From NCBI GenBank assembly GCA_016704445.1, contig JADJAE010000005.1, forward strand, positions 124,001-188,000: a stretch of 64,000 nt of DNA. The letters are read 5' to 3'. This DNA comes from Deltaproteobacteria bacterium (GTDB lineage Bacteria > Myxococcota_A > Polyangia > Polyangiales > Ga0077539). The notes under the pieces are model-generated. The model searched no databases. It was not told the DNA's origin and saw nothing but the letters and a program-made list of their open reading frames with translations. Each line of letters begins with the position of its first letter. Position 1 is the first letter of the stretch. Below, piece after piece: positions 43,860-52,416 of the stretch. Both the position numbers and the translations under genes were made by a program.

Positions 43860-43898
43860 AGTCCGCAGCGGACTTCCAATGAGAGTCCGCCGCGGACT
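43860..43898. repeat. Two 15-bp palindromes 24 bp apart
   Basis: AGTCCGCAGCGGACT (43860-43874) and AGTCCGCCGCGGACT (43884-43898) differ only in the central base. They lie between elements D and A. Equal palindromes at about two helical turns could be a pair of protein-binding sites or a recombinase site. No gene near them identifies a binder. Confidence 0.7.
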
Positions 43899-43924
43899 TC
43901 CGTTGGTTCCAAAGCGACCCCATC

Positions 43925-44268
43925 GTTGCCGCGGGATTCATCCCTATCGCTTCTACAGATCTCGGACGGGGTGCAGCCCGCCGCGTCGCTGGGGTTCGGG
44001 CGTTGGCCCTCACCCCAGGCAATAACAGGACGGCGCCCCGGGCATTGCCCGGGGCTGTCGAACAGGGACGCCGATTCGTTCCAGCCCTCGCGGCCTCGAT
44101 CGAAGCTTCCGGATGGTCCATGGAGTTTCGGTTCGACAGCCCCGGGCAGTGCCCGGGGCGCCGTCCTGTTATTGCCTGGGGTGAGGGCCAACGCCCGAAC
44201 CCCAGCGACGCGGCGGGTTGCCACGCTCCAACGATGTGTAGAAGTGGAAGGGATTCATCCCGCGGAAC
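43925..44268. mobile_element. Palindromic MITE/REP-like element A (87-bp near-perfect core arms)
   Basis: The inner arms 43977-44063 and 44131-44217 are reverse complements with one mismatch in 87 bp, around a 67-bp centre. Each arm has its own nested hairpin (GCCCCGGGCATTGCCCGGGGC-type). The 20-mer CACCCCAGGCAATAACAGGA is at 44011-44030, with its complement at 44164-44183. Outer ends match imperfectly: GTTGCCGCGGGATTCATCC at 43925 and its inverse at 44251-44268. No transposase frame is present, so it would be a non-autonomous element. The same core recurs in element B. It lies upstream of the M15 peptidase gene. Confidence 0.85.
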
Positions 44269-44350
44269 GCGGAACGGGAAATCAGGCGATTTGAGAACGT
44301 CGCCCTCCTTCCCTCCTGACGCCCGGCTCGGGCATCCTCCACGGCGCCCC

Positions 44351-45757
44351 ATGCGCCGCCCCATCGCTCTCACGCTGACCCTCCTCGCCGCCGCCTCTGC
44401 AACCTCTGCGCAGACCGTGGCCAACGTCGCCGCGCAGAGGCAGTGCAGCACCTCCGGGGTCGTGGGCATCTCGCGACAGCTCGTCGACACGCAGCTCTGC
44501 ATGTTTCCCGGAGCCTTCGTCAACGCGGCGCCGCGCGCGGGCATCAACCTCTCGAGCTCCCGGCTCTTCACGCTGGCCCAGGCGAGCACCCGCGACGCGC
44601 TCTGGGCCGCCGCGCGCACCACGCCGCTCACCATCAACTCGATGTTTCGCACGCTGGCCGACCAGTACGTGCTCTATCACTCCGGGGCCTGCGGGCTCGC
44701 GGCGACGCCCGGCACCTCCAACCACCAGACGGGCACCGCGGTGGACCTCGCCAACTGGTCGGCGGCCATGCGGGCGATGACCAGCGCGGGCTGCCGACAC
44801 CCCTACCCCGGCCGCGACGACGTGCACTTCGACTGCCCCGGAGGCGACCGCCGCGCCGACTCCGTGCGGGCCTTCCAGCGACTCTGGAACGTCAACAACC
44901 CCGGCGACCGTATCGCGGAGGACGGCGACTATGGCCCCATGACGGCGTCGCGCACGGCCCGCTCTCCCGCCGGGGGATTCGCCCGAAACGGGTGCGCCGA
45001 CGCGCCGCCCGTGACGCCCGCGTGGGCCGCGACGCTGGTGACGGTGAGCTGCCCCCGCGAAGCCACCTCGGGCGATCGCCCGGTGGCCTATGTCGAGTAT
45101 CGCAACACCGGAACCTCCACATGGGACACCACCAACACCCGGCTGGGCACCACCGGCCCGAGGGACCATCGCGGGGTGTTCTTCGATATGACCAATTGGC
45201 TCAACGCGACCCGCCCGTCGAGCGTCGACCGCGCCACCGCGACCGGGGCCGTGGGGAGGTTCTCCTTCGTGCTGGCGATCCCCGAGGTCGCGGCCGACAT
45301 GACCGTGAGCGAGACCTACGGGCTCTTGCAGGAGAGCGTGACGTGGTTCGGACCCGCGGACACCGCCGTGCGCTGCGCCGTGCTGGTGCACCCCAGGGCG
45401 CGTGACGCCGGGGTGGCCGATGCCGGGATGGCCGATGTCGGATCGAGCGATGTCGGGATGGCCGATGTCGAATCGAGCGATGTCGGCAATGGCGATGTCG
45501 GCAATGGGGATGTCGGCAATGACGATGTTGCGATGGCCGATGTCGGCGATGATGACGCCGGGTTGAGCGACGCGGGCCCGGTCGAGGAGGGCTACGTCCT
45601 CGAGGGCGGAGACGGCGGAGACGCCGACCCGATGGGCGACGTGCTGGAGGGCGGGTGCCAGTGCCGCACGGGCGTCGGGGCGAAGCCCTCGGGAGGGGCG
45701 ATGGCGCTGCTGATCGGGGCGCTGGCGCTGGCGGCGAGGAAGCGGCGGCGGAGGTAA
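44351..45757 (+). CDS. Peptidase M15 (D-Ala-D-Ala carboxypeptidase-like) with Ig-like domain and MYXO-CTERM tail
   Basis: 468 residues from ATG 44351. A signal peptide (MRRPIALTLTLLAAASATSA) is followed by the M15 zinc domain (about 60-165): SMFRTLADQYVLYHSGACGL, SNHQTGTAVDLANW with the first His and Asp, and DDVHFDCPGG with the last His. A short peptidoglycan-binding-like stretch follows (ADSVRAFQRLWNVNNPGDRI). The Ig/NBR1-like domain (about 220-350) is SCPREATSGDRPVAYVEYRN ... TTGPRDHRGVFFDM. An Asp/Ala/Val repeat linker (ADVGSSDVGMADVESSDVGN) leads to the MYXO-CTERM tail GGCQCRTGVGAKPSGG, a hydrophobic stretch and KRRRR. It should trim peptidoglycan peptides outside the cell. Its Ig domain is homologous to that of the amidase at 34787. 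Confidence 0.88.
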   Translation: MRRPIALTLTLLAAASATSAQTVANVAAQRQCSTSGVVGISRQLVDTQLCMFPGAFVNAAPRAGINLSSSRLFTLAQASTRDALWAAARTTPLTINSMFRTLADQYVLYHSGACGLAATPGTSNHQTGTAVDLANWSAAMRAMTSAGCRHPYPGRDDVHFDCPGGDRRADSVRAFQRLWNVNNPGDRIAEDGDYGPMTASRTARSPAGGFARNGCADAPPVTPAWAATLVTVSCPREATSGDRPVAYVEYRNTGTSTWDTTNTRLGTTGPRDHRGVFFDMTNWLNATRPSSVDRATATGAVGRFSFVLAIPEVAADMTVSETYGLLQESVTWFGPADTAVRCAVLVHPRARDAGVADAGMADVGSSDVGMADVESSDVGNGDVGNGDVGNDDVAMADVGDDDAGLSDAGPVEEGYVLEGGDGGDADPMGDVLEGGCQCRTGVGAKPSGGAMALLIGALALAARKRRRR

Positions 45758-45763
45758 GGCGGA

Positions 45764-47818
45764 TCAGCCCGGCGAAGGGAGATCGCAGAGGCGGGCGGCG
45801 TTGCACGCGAGGCCCATGCAGCAGTCGCTGTCGCGCTCGCACATCTGGCCGCGAGGACGGCACGCGGCGGTCGGAGGGACGCACACCCTGGCGCCGCTGG
45901 AGTCGGGCTCGCAAGCGCCGGTGCAGCAGTCGTCGCCGGTCTGGCAGCCGCGCCCGGTGGGGCGGCAGGGGGCCGGTGTCCAATAGGGAGAGAGGGAGTT
46001 CACCCGCTCCTGACCCGAGAGATAGAAGCCCACCTGGGAGGGATCGGTGGTGCCGTCGGGGCGGCGGTCGATCGCCGCGACCCAGATCTGCTTGAGGTCA
46101 CGGGTTCCGGCGAGGGCGTTGCCGTAGGGGCGCTGCGTCGTGAAGAGCACCCAGAAAAAACCGCCCGAGTCGAAGGGAGAGAAGATCGGGCGCCAGGTGT
46201 CGAAGCCGTTGCCCCCGGAGCTTGCCCGGCGGAGCGCCACGGGAGCGCCTCCGTCCCGGGGGATCATCCAGAGGTTTCCTCGGACGCCGCTGCCCATCAT
46301 CGACACGCCGGAGCGGGGGGCGTCGCCGTGTTGGAAGACGATCCAGCGGCTGTCGGGCGTCCAGGTGGGGTGCCAGTCGACGACGCCGTCGGGGGTGCTG
46401 GTCGCCTGATGGATCACCCTCGTCGCGCCGAAGCGGTCGCCGCCCATGGAGGCCGTGACGCTCAGGTGGTGCATCCGGTTGGTGAACGCGATGGCGCTGC
46501 CGTCAGGCGACCACTCGGGGTCGAAGCCGTCTCCCGGAGAGCCCGCGGCGGCGGGGACCTCGCGGCCGGTCGCCGAGTCGATGAGCGAGAAGCGGCTGGT
46601 GGTGGGGTTGGCGCCGCAGTCGCCGCTCACCAGCCGGGTGCCGTCGGCGTTGAAGGAGGTGCAGCGACGGACCGTGTAGCGCAGCCGGGCGATGGTGGGC
46701 GCGGGGTTGGGCGTGAGGTCGCGGGAGAGGTCGTAGAGGGCGAGGTTCTCGCCGGTTCCTTCGAGGAAGCCCGCGAGGCGCTGGCCGTCTCGGGACACCG
46801 AGTGGCAGCCGATGCAGGTGTCGCCAGGGTGCGGGAGGAAGTTGGCCACCCGCGCCGTCTCGACATCGAGTCGGGTGAGCGCCCGGCGTGAGGGCGACCA
46901 GGAGTAGACCGACCCGGCGATGAAGGCGTCGACGGTGCGAAACTCACGCACTGCGCTCTGCCAGGCCATCGCCCGAGCCAGCACCCGCACCGTGAGCCGG
47001 ATGGGGCTCCCCACGTCGGACTGCGCGAAGTCCGACCAGAGCGCCGCAGCAGGGACCCAGTCGTGACGGAAGCCCGCCGAGGCCAGCAGGTAGGCCTCGA
47101 CGGTGGCGTGCGGCCGTTCGAGGCGCACCCGGTAGAGGTCGGTGACGCCGGGCGTCGGGTGGCGGGGTGTCCATTGGACATCCGGGGGATGGACGTTGCG
47201 TGGCATCACCGCCCCGTGGAGGGGGTCGTCGATGCGCGGCGACTGGGCGGTTCCGTCTCCAGTGAGGGCCGCGCCGGCGAGGGCGGCAACCATCGCGTCG
47301 GTGACCCCGGGGCCGCGAAACACCCGGCGGGAGATGACGGTGACGGTGGTCTCCGCGGTGAGGGCGCTGCCGTCGACGGTGGCCACGCGCACCCGCCCGA
47401 CGCCGCCGACGCCCGATGGGGTGAAGACCCCGGTGGAGGCGTCGAGGGAGCCGAGGCTGGCGTCGTCGAGGGTGAAGCGCACCCCGATGGTGAGCGTGCG
47501 GGTGAGGCCGTCGCGCTGGGTCCCGCGGACGCGGAAGGTGATCGGGGGGCGAGCGGACTCGGTGACCTCCACCGAGGGAGCGAGGGGGCTGAGTTCGAGG
47601 GAGACGATCTCCGAAGGGCGGACGACGCTGCGATCGAGCGCAGGGACGTCCCTGGCCATCGGGAGCCCGGTGTCGGGGCGCGAGGGGCGGTCGACTGCGC
47701 CCGCGTCGAAGACCTCGCAGACCGCCGACGGGTCGGAGCAGTCCTCCCCCGGATTGGCGCAGGCGGTCAGGGCGATCGCCGGCACCAGAATACAGAGGAC
47801 GGTATGAGAGCGCGCCAT
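45764..47818 (-). CDS. TolB-like beta-propeller lipoprotein with a haem motif
   Basis: 684 residues from ATG 47818. The signal MARSHTVLCILVPAIALTAC carries a lipobox at Cys20. A cadherin/Big-like domain (about 70-160: VTESARPPITFRVRGTQRDG) is followed by an Ig-like part. GDTCIGCHSVSRDGQ (about residue 345) contains C-x2-C-H, the covalent haem attachment motif. PD40/TolB-type blades follow (SFNADGTRLVSGDCG, FDPEWSPDGSAIAFT, WHPTWTPDSRWIVFQHG). The C-terminus has two Dickkopf-like Cys modules (CQTGDDCCTGACEPDSSGARVC and CRPRGQMCERDSDCCMGLAC). Probably an outer-membrane haem lipoprotein of unknown partner. Convergent with the M15 gene, 6 bp apart. Confidence 0.82.
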   Translation of the reverse strand: MARSHTVLCILVPAIALTACANPGEDCSDPSAVCEVFDAGAVDRPSRPDTGLPMARDVPALDRSVVRPSEIVSLELSPLAPSVEVTESARPPITFRVRGTQRDGLTRTLTIGVRFTLDDASLGSLDASTGVFTPSGVGGVGRVRVATVDGSALTAETTVTVISRRVFRGPGVTDAMVAALAGAALTGDGTAQSPRIDDPLHGAVMPRNVHPPDVQWTPRHPTPGVTDLYRVRLERPHATVEAYLLASAGFRHDWVPAAALWSDFAQSDVGSPIRLTVRVLARAMAWQSAVREFRTVDAFIAGSVYSWSPSRRALTRLDVETARVANFLPHPGDTCIGCHSVSRDGQRLAGFLEGTGENLALYDLSRDLTPNPAPTIARLRYTVRRCTSFNADGTRLVSGDCGANPTTSRFSLIDSATGREVPAAAGSPGDGFDPEWSPDGSAIAFTNRMHHLSVTASMGGDRFGATRVIHQATSTPDGVVDWHPTWTPDSRWIVFQHGDAPRSGVSMMGSGVRGNLWMIPRDGGAPVALRRASSGGNGFDTWRPIFSPFDSGGFFWVLFTTQRPYGNALAGTRDLKQIWVAAIDRRPDGTTDPSQVGFYLSGQERVNSLSPYWTPAPCRPTGRGCQTGDDCCTGACEPDSSGARVCVPPTAACRPRGQMCERDSDCCMGLACNAARLCDLPSPG

Positions 47819-47871
47819 CGGGATGCTGGAGCGTACGCCCAAGGCGCGACTGGCGGATAGCGGGGGGGACC

Positions 47872-48741
47872 TCAGCCCACGGTGGGCGGAGGACTCGCGG
47901 GTCTCGAGGTCCACGCGCTGCCCGCCGAGGCGGCGATGATGCAGGCGATGGCCGCGCCCTGGGCGGGGGAGAGGCGCTCTCGCAGCATGACCAGTCCCGC
48001 GAGCGCGGCGAGCGCGGGCTCCAGGCTCATCAGGATGCCGAAGGTGCGCGCCGGGAGCCTCCGCAGCGCGTGCATCTCCAGCGAGTAGGGGAGCGCGCTG
48101 GAGAAGACCGCCACCGCCAGCGCCAGGGGCCAGAGGTGGCTCTGCAGCAGGCGCGGTCCCGCGCGGAGCACGCCGATGGGGGCGACCACCAGGGCCGCGG
48201 CGAGCATCCCGAGGGCGGTCGCGGCGCCTCCCTGCACGGCCTTGCCCGCGCGCTGACCGAGCACGATGTAGAGCGCCCAGCAGACGCCCGCGGCCAGCGC
48301 GAAGGCGACGCCCACCGGGTCGAGCGGGCGAGACGAGCGGGAGAGCGGGAGGATCAGCACGATGCCCGCGGCGGCGAGCACGACCCAGAGCAGGTCGCGG
48401 GCGCGGTGCGAGGAGAGCAGCGCCACGGAGAGGGGCCCGGTGAACTCCAGCGCCACGGCGACGCCCAGCGGGATGCGCGCGAGGCTGAGGTAGAAGAGCA
48501 GGTTCATCAGGCCCAGCGAGGCGCCGTAGAGCCCGACCGTAAGCAACGCGGAGGGAGGGAGACGCGCTCTCCACGGGCGCTGGAGCGCGAGCAGGATGAG
48601 GGCCGCGATGCCGCAGCGGAGGGCGGTGGTCCCCTCGGGTCCGAGCGCGGGGAAGAGGCCCTTGGCGACCGAGGCGCCGAACTGGATCGAGATCATCGAC
48701 GCGACGAGGAGCGCGATCGAGAGGGTGGTGTCGGAGCGCAC
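47872..48741 (-). CDS. EamA-family transporter, RhtA-like exporter
   Basis: 289 residues with ten predicted membrane helices in two five-helix EamA repeats (for example SIALLVASMISIQFGASVAK, LLTVGLYGASLGLMNLLFYL, LLWVVLAAAGIVLILPL, FALAAGVCWALYIVLGQRAG, FSSALPYSLEMHALRRLPAR). The second repeat carries LPYSLEMHALRRLPARTFGILMSLEPALAALAG, which is close to RhtA-type threonine/homoserine exporters. It probably pumps an amino acid or small metabolite out of the cell. Substrate is inferred. Divergent from the MoxR operon. Confidence 0.88.
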   Translation of the reverse strand: MRSDTTLSIALLVASMISIQFGASVAKGLFPALGPEGTTALRCGIAALILLALQRPWRARLPPSALLTVGLYGASLGLMNLLFYLSLARIPLGVAVALEFTGPLSVALLSSHRARDLLWVVLAAAGIVLILPLSRSSRPLDPVGVAFALAAGVCWALYIVLGQRAGKAVQGGAATALGMLAAALVVAPIGVLRAGPRLLQSHLWPLALAVAVFSSALPYSLEMHALRRLPARTFGILMSLEPALAALAGLVMLRERLSPAQGAAIACIIAASAGSAWTSRPASPPPTVG

Positions 48742-48915
48742 GGCGAGGGAGGAGAGGGACTACCACGGCGCGCCGAGAGGAGGTGCGGCGACGGGGGAAT
48801 CGCACGGCGTCGGGCCGGTGACCCAAGCATCGCGACGCCAGGGGCGTATCAGTACGCAGTGGAACCGCTTCTCCAGCCGCAGTCCGACGGACCCCCGGTA
48901 GATCGAACGAGCGAC

Positions 48916-51405
48916 GTGGGCGTCCCACCCTCCGTGCACCCCGTTGAGCTCCAGCTCCCTGAAGGCATCGCCCTCGCCCTCACCCGCGTAGGGGCCCGGC
49001 TCAACGCCTGGGTCGCCCTCGACGCCGCGCTGGCCGGAGCCATCACCGGCGCGGCCGTGGGCGTGGCCACCGTGGGCGCTCGGATGTCCATTGCCCAGGC
49101 CGTCGCGGCAGGCGCCTGCGTCGCGCTGATCGTCGCGACGAGGGAAGCCCGCTCCCGCTGGGTCGACCGGCTCGGGGCGGCCTCGACGCTCGACCGGCTC
49201 CTCGACGCGAAGGATCGCTTCGTCTCGGCGATGCACTTCGCCGCCTCGAAGGAGAGCTCGCCGCTCTACGCGCTCCAGCTCCAGGAGGCGGCGATCTTCC
49301 TCGATCGTCGGGGGGAGGTTCCTGCGCCCCCGAGGCCCCGGATGCGCGCGGCGAGGTACCTGCTGCCGGGCGCGCTGCTGGTGCTCGCGGGCCTCGCGAT
49401 GCCCTCCGCGCGAGCGACCTTTACGCGCTGGGCCGGACACCGGCAGGCCTTCGCGGCGGCGCTGCCCCTCGCAGAGACGCCGCAGGCCATCGCCGCGAGA
49501 GCCGCCGCCCTGAGAGAGGCGCTGCGGGACTCGCCAAGCCGCCGCATCGACGCGGAGATCAACGCGCTCGAGCGGGCGCTCAACGAGCAGGCCGCGCGCC
49601 CGGGCGCAGCGCACCCAGGCCATCGAGCGGGCCGCCCAGGCCCTCGACCGGGCGCAGGAGGCGGAGGGCTCCGCGGCGCAGATAGCAGTGAGCGAGGCCC
49701 GGCGCGCGGAGGCGCAGGTGGCGGTGGAGCAGGCCGCGCCGGGGGGGGGGGGGGGCCCCACCGGGGGCCCCCCACCGCCCGGCAGGCGAACGACACCGCC
49801 GCGCAGGCCGAGGCGAGGCAGGAGATGGAGCGGCTGCTCGATCGGGCCGCGCAGGCGCAGGCGCGACAGGGGCAGGCCGCGAGGCGCACCCAGCAGGCGC
49901 AGCAGGCGGCGGCGAGGCAGGCGAGCGAGGGGGCCGCGCGCACGCTCGACGAGGCGGTGCAGCACCTCGACCGGGCGATCCAGGGGATGGAGAGCACCGA
50001 CCGCTCCGCCGCCGTCGCCTCGGAGCAGGCCGGGCGGGCGCTCGATGAGGCCAGCCGGGATATCGGGAGGCAGCTTCCGGAGACCGCGAGGTCGCTCGAT
50101 ACGGCAGCAAGGGCGAGAGAGGCTGGCGACGCGCAGCGCATGAACGAGGCACTCGAAGCGGCGAGGGCCTCGCTGGCCCGAGAGGCCCACGCGGAGCCCG
50201 AGGAGATCCGAAGGGCGCGGGCGGCGCTGGAGGGGCTCCACGACCAGGTGGCGCAGAACGCCCAGCAGCAGCGCGAAGGCGCCTCCGGGGAGGGCAGCGA
50301 GCAGGCGCGCGGCAACGCCCAGGCGGCCCTCGGTCGGGAGCAGGAGGCCCTGCGCAACGGGACCGGGAGCGATCGACAGCAGCAGCAGGGCACGCCGCAG
50401 TCGGGCGAAGAAGGGCAGCAGGGTCAGCAGGGTCAGCAGGGTCAGCAGGGTCGCGAAGGGCAGCAGGGACAGCAGGGCCAACAGGGGCAGCTGGGGCAGC
50501 AGGGGCAGCCGACGCGAGTGGGGCAGCCGGGGCAGTCGGGACAGCCGGGGCAGCCGGGGCAGCCGGGGCAGGTCGGGCGGCGGGGAGAGGGCTCGCAGGG
50601 CGGACAGCCGCAGGGCTCCGGGGGACAGGGCGCGAGCCAGTCGGCGCAGAGCCCGTGGCGCGCCCAGGGGATGACCGCGCCGAGCGGGGCGGGTGGTCCC
50701 ATGGGGCCGTCGATGCAGGCGCCATCGGGGGCGCAGATGGGACGCAACCCGGCGGGCAACGGAGCGCAGAACGGCGCGACGGGCAACGGCATCGGCGACG
50801 ACCGCGGCAACAGCTTCGGCAACGGGCTCTCCCAGGGCAACCGCGCGGCGGCGATGGGAGGCGCCGGATCGCAGACGGTCAGCCGCTTCAACCGCGGCAA
50901 CGGGGAGACCGAGAGCGAGGGGCGCAACCAGATGCTGGGCCAGGGACCAGGGCAGGCCCACGGCGCCGCGGGCTCGTCGGGCGGAGGATCGGGGGGCGGC
51001 GCGGGTCGCGAGCCCAGCCAGGGAGGCAGGGCGTGGGGCAGCGGGCCGGGCGACCGGCTGAGCCTGGGGACGCCGGGGCCGAGCGGTCCGCTGGGACACG
51101 ATGTCGACCCTGGTGGGGCGGTGCGGCAGCCGGCGCAGCTCGCCCCCGGGGCGCAGGGGGTGATGATGCCGGGCGTCGCGACCCAGGGCGCTCCCACCGG
51201 GCCGACCAGCGAGGCGCCGGTCGCTCCGGGATCGCTGCTCCCCAACGCGCCCGGAGACGGCGCGCTCTCCGGGGCGCTCGATGAAGATCCAGAGTCCGCC
51301 ATGACGACGCAGCGGGTGCCGCCGTCGCTGCGCGCGTACGTTCGACGCTACTTCCAACGCATGCAGGGGGGCTCCGCTCCCGGCACACCGAACAGGTCTC
51401 CATGA
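48916..51405 (+). CDS. Membrane-anchored coiled-coil protein heading the MoxR operon; double frame change near a G15 run
   Basis: From GTG 48916 (829 codons). Two hydrophobic segments near the N-terminus (AWVALDAALAGAITGAAVGV and MSIAQAVAAGACVALIV) and a third at about 150 (YLLPGALLVLAGLAMP). A helical region rich in Arg/Ala/Glu/Gln follows (ALREALRDSPSRRIDAEINA). Between about 49600 and 49755 the +1 frame reads as coiled coil (ARAQRTQAIERAAQALDRAQ, EARRAEAQVAVEQAA), while this frame gives Gly/Pro/Arg-rich text; the frame returns after G15 (49741-49755). Later parts are a Gln-Gly repeat (QQGQQGQQGQQGREGQQGQQ) and a Gly/Asn/Ser-rich tail ending VPPSLRAYVRRYFQRMQGG. The ATGA overlap places it in the same operon as moxR. 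The function is unknown; such proteins commonly accompany MoxR-VWA systems. Confidence 0.7.
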   Translation: MGVPPSVHPVELQLPEGIALALTRVGARLNAWVALDAALAGAITGAAVGVATVGARMSIAQAVAAGACVALIVATREARSRWVDRLGAASTLDRLLDAKDRFVSAMHFAASKESSPLYALQLQEAAIFLDRRGEVPAPPRPRMRAARYLLPGALLVLAGLAMPSARATFTRWAGHRQAFAAALPLAETPQAIAARAAALREALRDSPSRRIDAEINALERALNEQAARPGAAHPGHRAGRPGPRPGAGGGGLRGADSSERGPARGGAGGGGAGRAGGGGGPHRGPPTARQANDTAAQAEARQEMERLLDRAAQAQARQGQAARRTQQAQQAAARQASEGAARTLDEAVQHLDRAIQGMESTDRSAAVASEQAGRALDEASRDIGRQLPETARSLDTAARAREAGDAQRMNEALEAARASLAREAHAEPEEIRRARAALEGLHDQVAQNAQQQREGASGEGSEQARGNAQAALGREQEALRNGTGSDRQQQQGTPQSGEEGQQGQQGQQGQQGREGQQGQQGQQGQLGQQGQPTRVGQPGQSGQPGQPGQPGQVGRRGEGSQGGQPQGSGGQGASQSAQSPWRAQGMTAPSGAGGPMGPSMQAPSGAQMGRNPAGNGAQNGATGNGIGDDRGNSFGNGLSQGNRAAAMGGAGSQTVSRFNRGNGETESEGRNQMLGQGPGQAHGAAGSSGGGSGGGAGREPSQGGRAWGSGPGDRLSLGTPGPSGPLGHDVDPGGAVRQPAQLAPGAQGVMMPGVATQGAPTGPTSEAPVAPGSLLPNAPGDGALSGALDEDPESAMTTQRVPPSLRAYVRRYFQRMQGGSAPGTPNRSP
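49741..49755 (+). repeat. G15 homopolymer run inside a coding region
   Basis: Fifteen consecutive G followed by CCCCACCGGGGGCCCCCC. The reading frame of the host gene changes across this block and about 150 bp earlier. A run of this length inside an otherwise coding coiled-coil region suggests a sequencing or consensus problem, or a slippage hotspot. Confidence 0.8.
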
Positions 51406-52412
51406 GCACATCCGAACCCGTCGCCATCCTCGATCCCTTCGAACGAGTTCGCTCGCTGGCCAGGGCGATCCAGCAGGAGGTGGGCGCGCGCATCGTCGGC
51501 CAGGACGACGCCATCGCCTGCCTCACCGGCGCCCTGATCATCGGCGGCCACGTGCTGCTCGAAGGCGCCCCGGGGCTGGGCAAGACCGTGCTCGCCAAGA
51601 CCCTCGCGGACGTCGTGTCGCTGAAGTTCTCCCGGGTGCAGTTCACCCCCGACCTGATGCCCTCGGACATCCTCGGCACCCACATGGTGTCCGTCGACGC
51701 CGCGGGGCGTCCGTCGCTCTCGCTGCAGCAGGGTCCGCTCTTCGCCAACGTGGTGCTGGCCGACGAGATCAACCGCGCCTCGTCCAAGACCCAGAGCGCC
51801 CTCCTCGAGGCGATGCAGGAGAAGCAGATCACCCTCGGCGGGACCACCTACCCCCTCGACCCTCCCTTCTTCGTGGTCGCCACGCAAAACCCGCTGGAGT
51901 CCGAGGGGACCTATCCCCTCCCCGACGCCCAGCTCGACCGCTTCCTGATGAAGCTGGTGATCCCCTTCCCCACGCAGACCGAGGTGATGGCCATCGTCGC
52001 CCGCACCGCGAGGCAGTTCGACTTCGCGGTCAACAAGGTCGCGACCGCCGCGCAGATCCTCTCCGCGGCGAAGACCCTGCGCACGCTGCCGGTGGCCGAG
52101 CCGATGCTCCAGTACGCGGTGTCGCTGGTCTTCGCGACGCACCCGGAGTCGCCCACGGCGTCGCCCATGGTGAAGAAGTACGTCCGCCACGGAGCGAGCC
52201 CGCGCGCGGCGCAGTCGCTCGAGCTGGTGGCCAAGTTCTTCGCCATCCTCGACGGGAGGCTCAACGTGGCCGTGGAGGACATCCGCCGCGCCGCGCTGCC
52301 GTGCCTGCGCCACCGCATCGTGCGCAACTTCGACGCGATCGCCGACGGCGTCAGCGCCGACGAGATCATCGCCCAGATCTTGAAGACGCTCCCCGCGGCG
52401 ACGCGGGCCTGA
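51402..52412 (+). CDS. MoxR-family AAA+ ATPase
   Basis: 336 residues. AAA_3 domain: Walker A GAPGLGKT (55-62), Walker B VVLADEINRASSKTQSALLE (about 115-134), sensor 1 VVATQNPLESEGTYPLPDAQ (about 158-177). The C-terminal lid (RHGASPRAAQSLELVAKFF, DIRRAALPCLRHRIVRNF) is typical of the MoxR 'RavA/APE' group. Such ATPases act as chaperones for maturation of VWA-domain proteins. ATG overlaps the stop of the coiled-coil gene by 4 bp (ATGA), and the DUF58 gene starts 4 bp after it. Confidence 0.95.
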   Translation: MSTSEPVAILDPFERVRSLARAIQQEVGARIVGQDDAIACLTGALIIGGHVLLEGAPGLGKTVLAKTLADVVSLKFSRVQFTPDLMPSDILGTHMVSVDAAGRPSLSLQQGPLFANVVLADEINRASSKTQSALLEAMQEKQITLGGTTYPLDPPFFVVATQNPLESEGTYPLPDAQLDRFLMKLVIPFPTQTEVMAIVARTARQFDFAVNKVATAAQILSAAKTLRTLPVAEPMLQYAVSLVFATHPESPTASPMVKKYVRHGASPRAAQSLELVAKFFAILDGRLNVAVEDIRRAALPCLRHRIVRNFDAIADGVSADEIIAQILKTLPAATRA

Positions 52413-52416
52413 CCCG

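Noticed and set aside
43664..44224. Protein frames across elements A and B (for example LALTPGNNRTAPRALPGAVE)
   Set aside because: These are translations of the palindromic element in several frames and occur on both strands. No start site or other coding sign.
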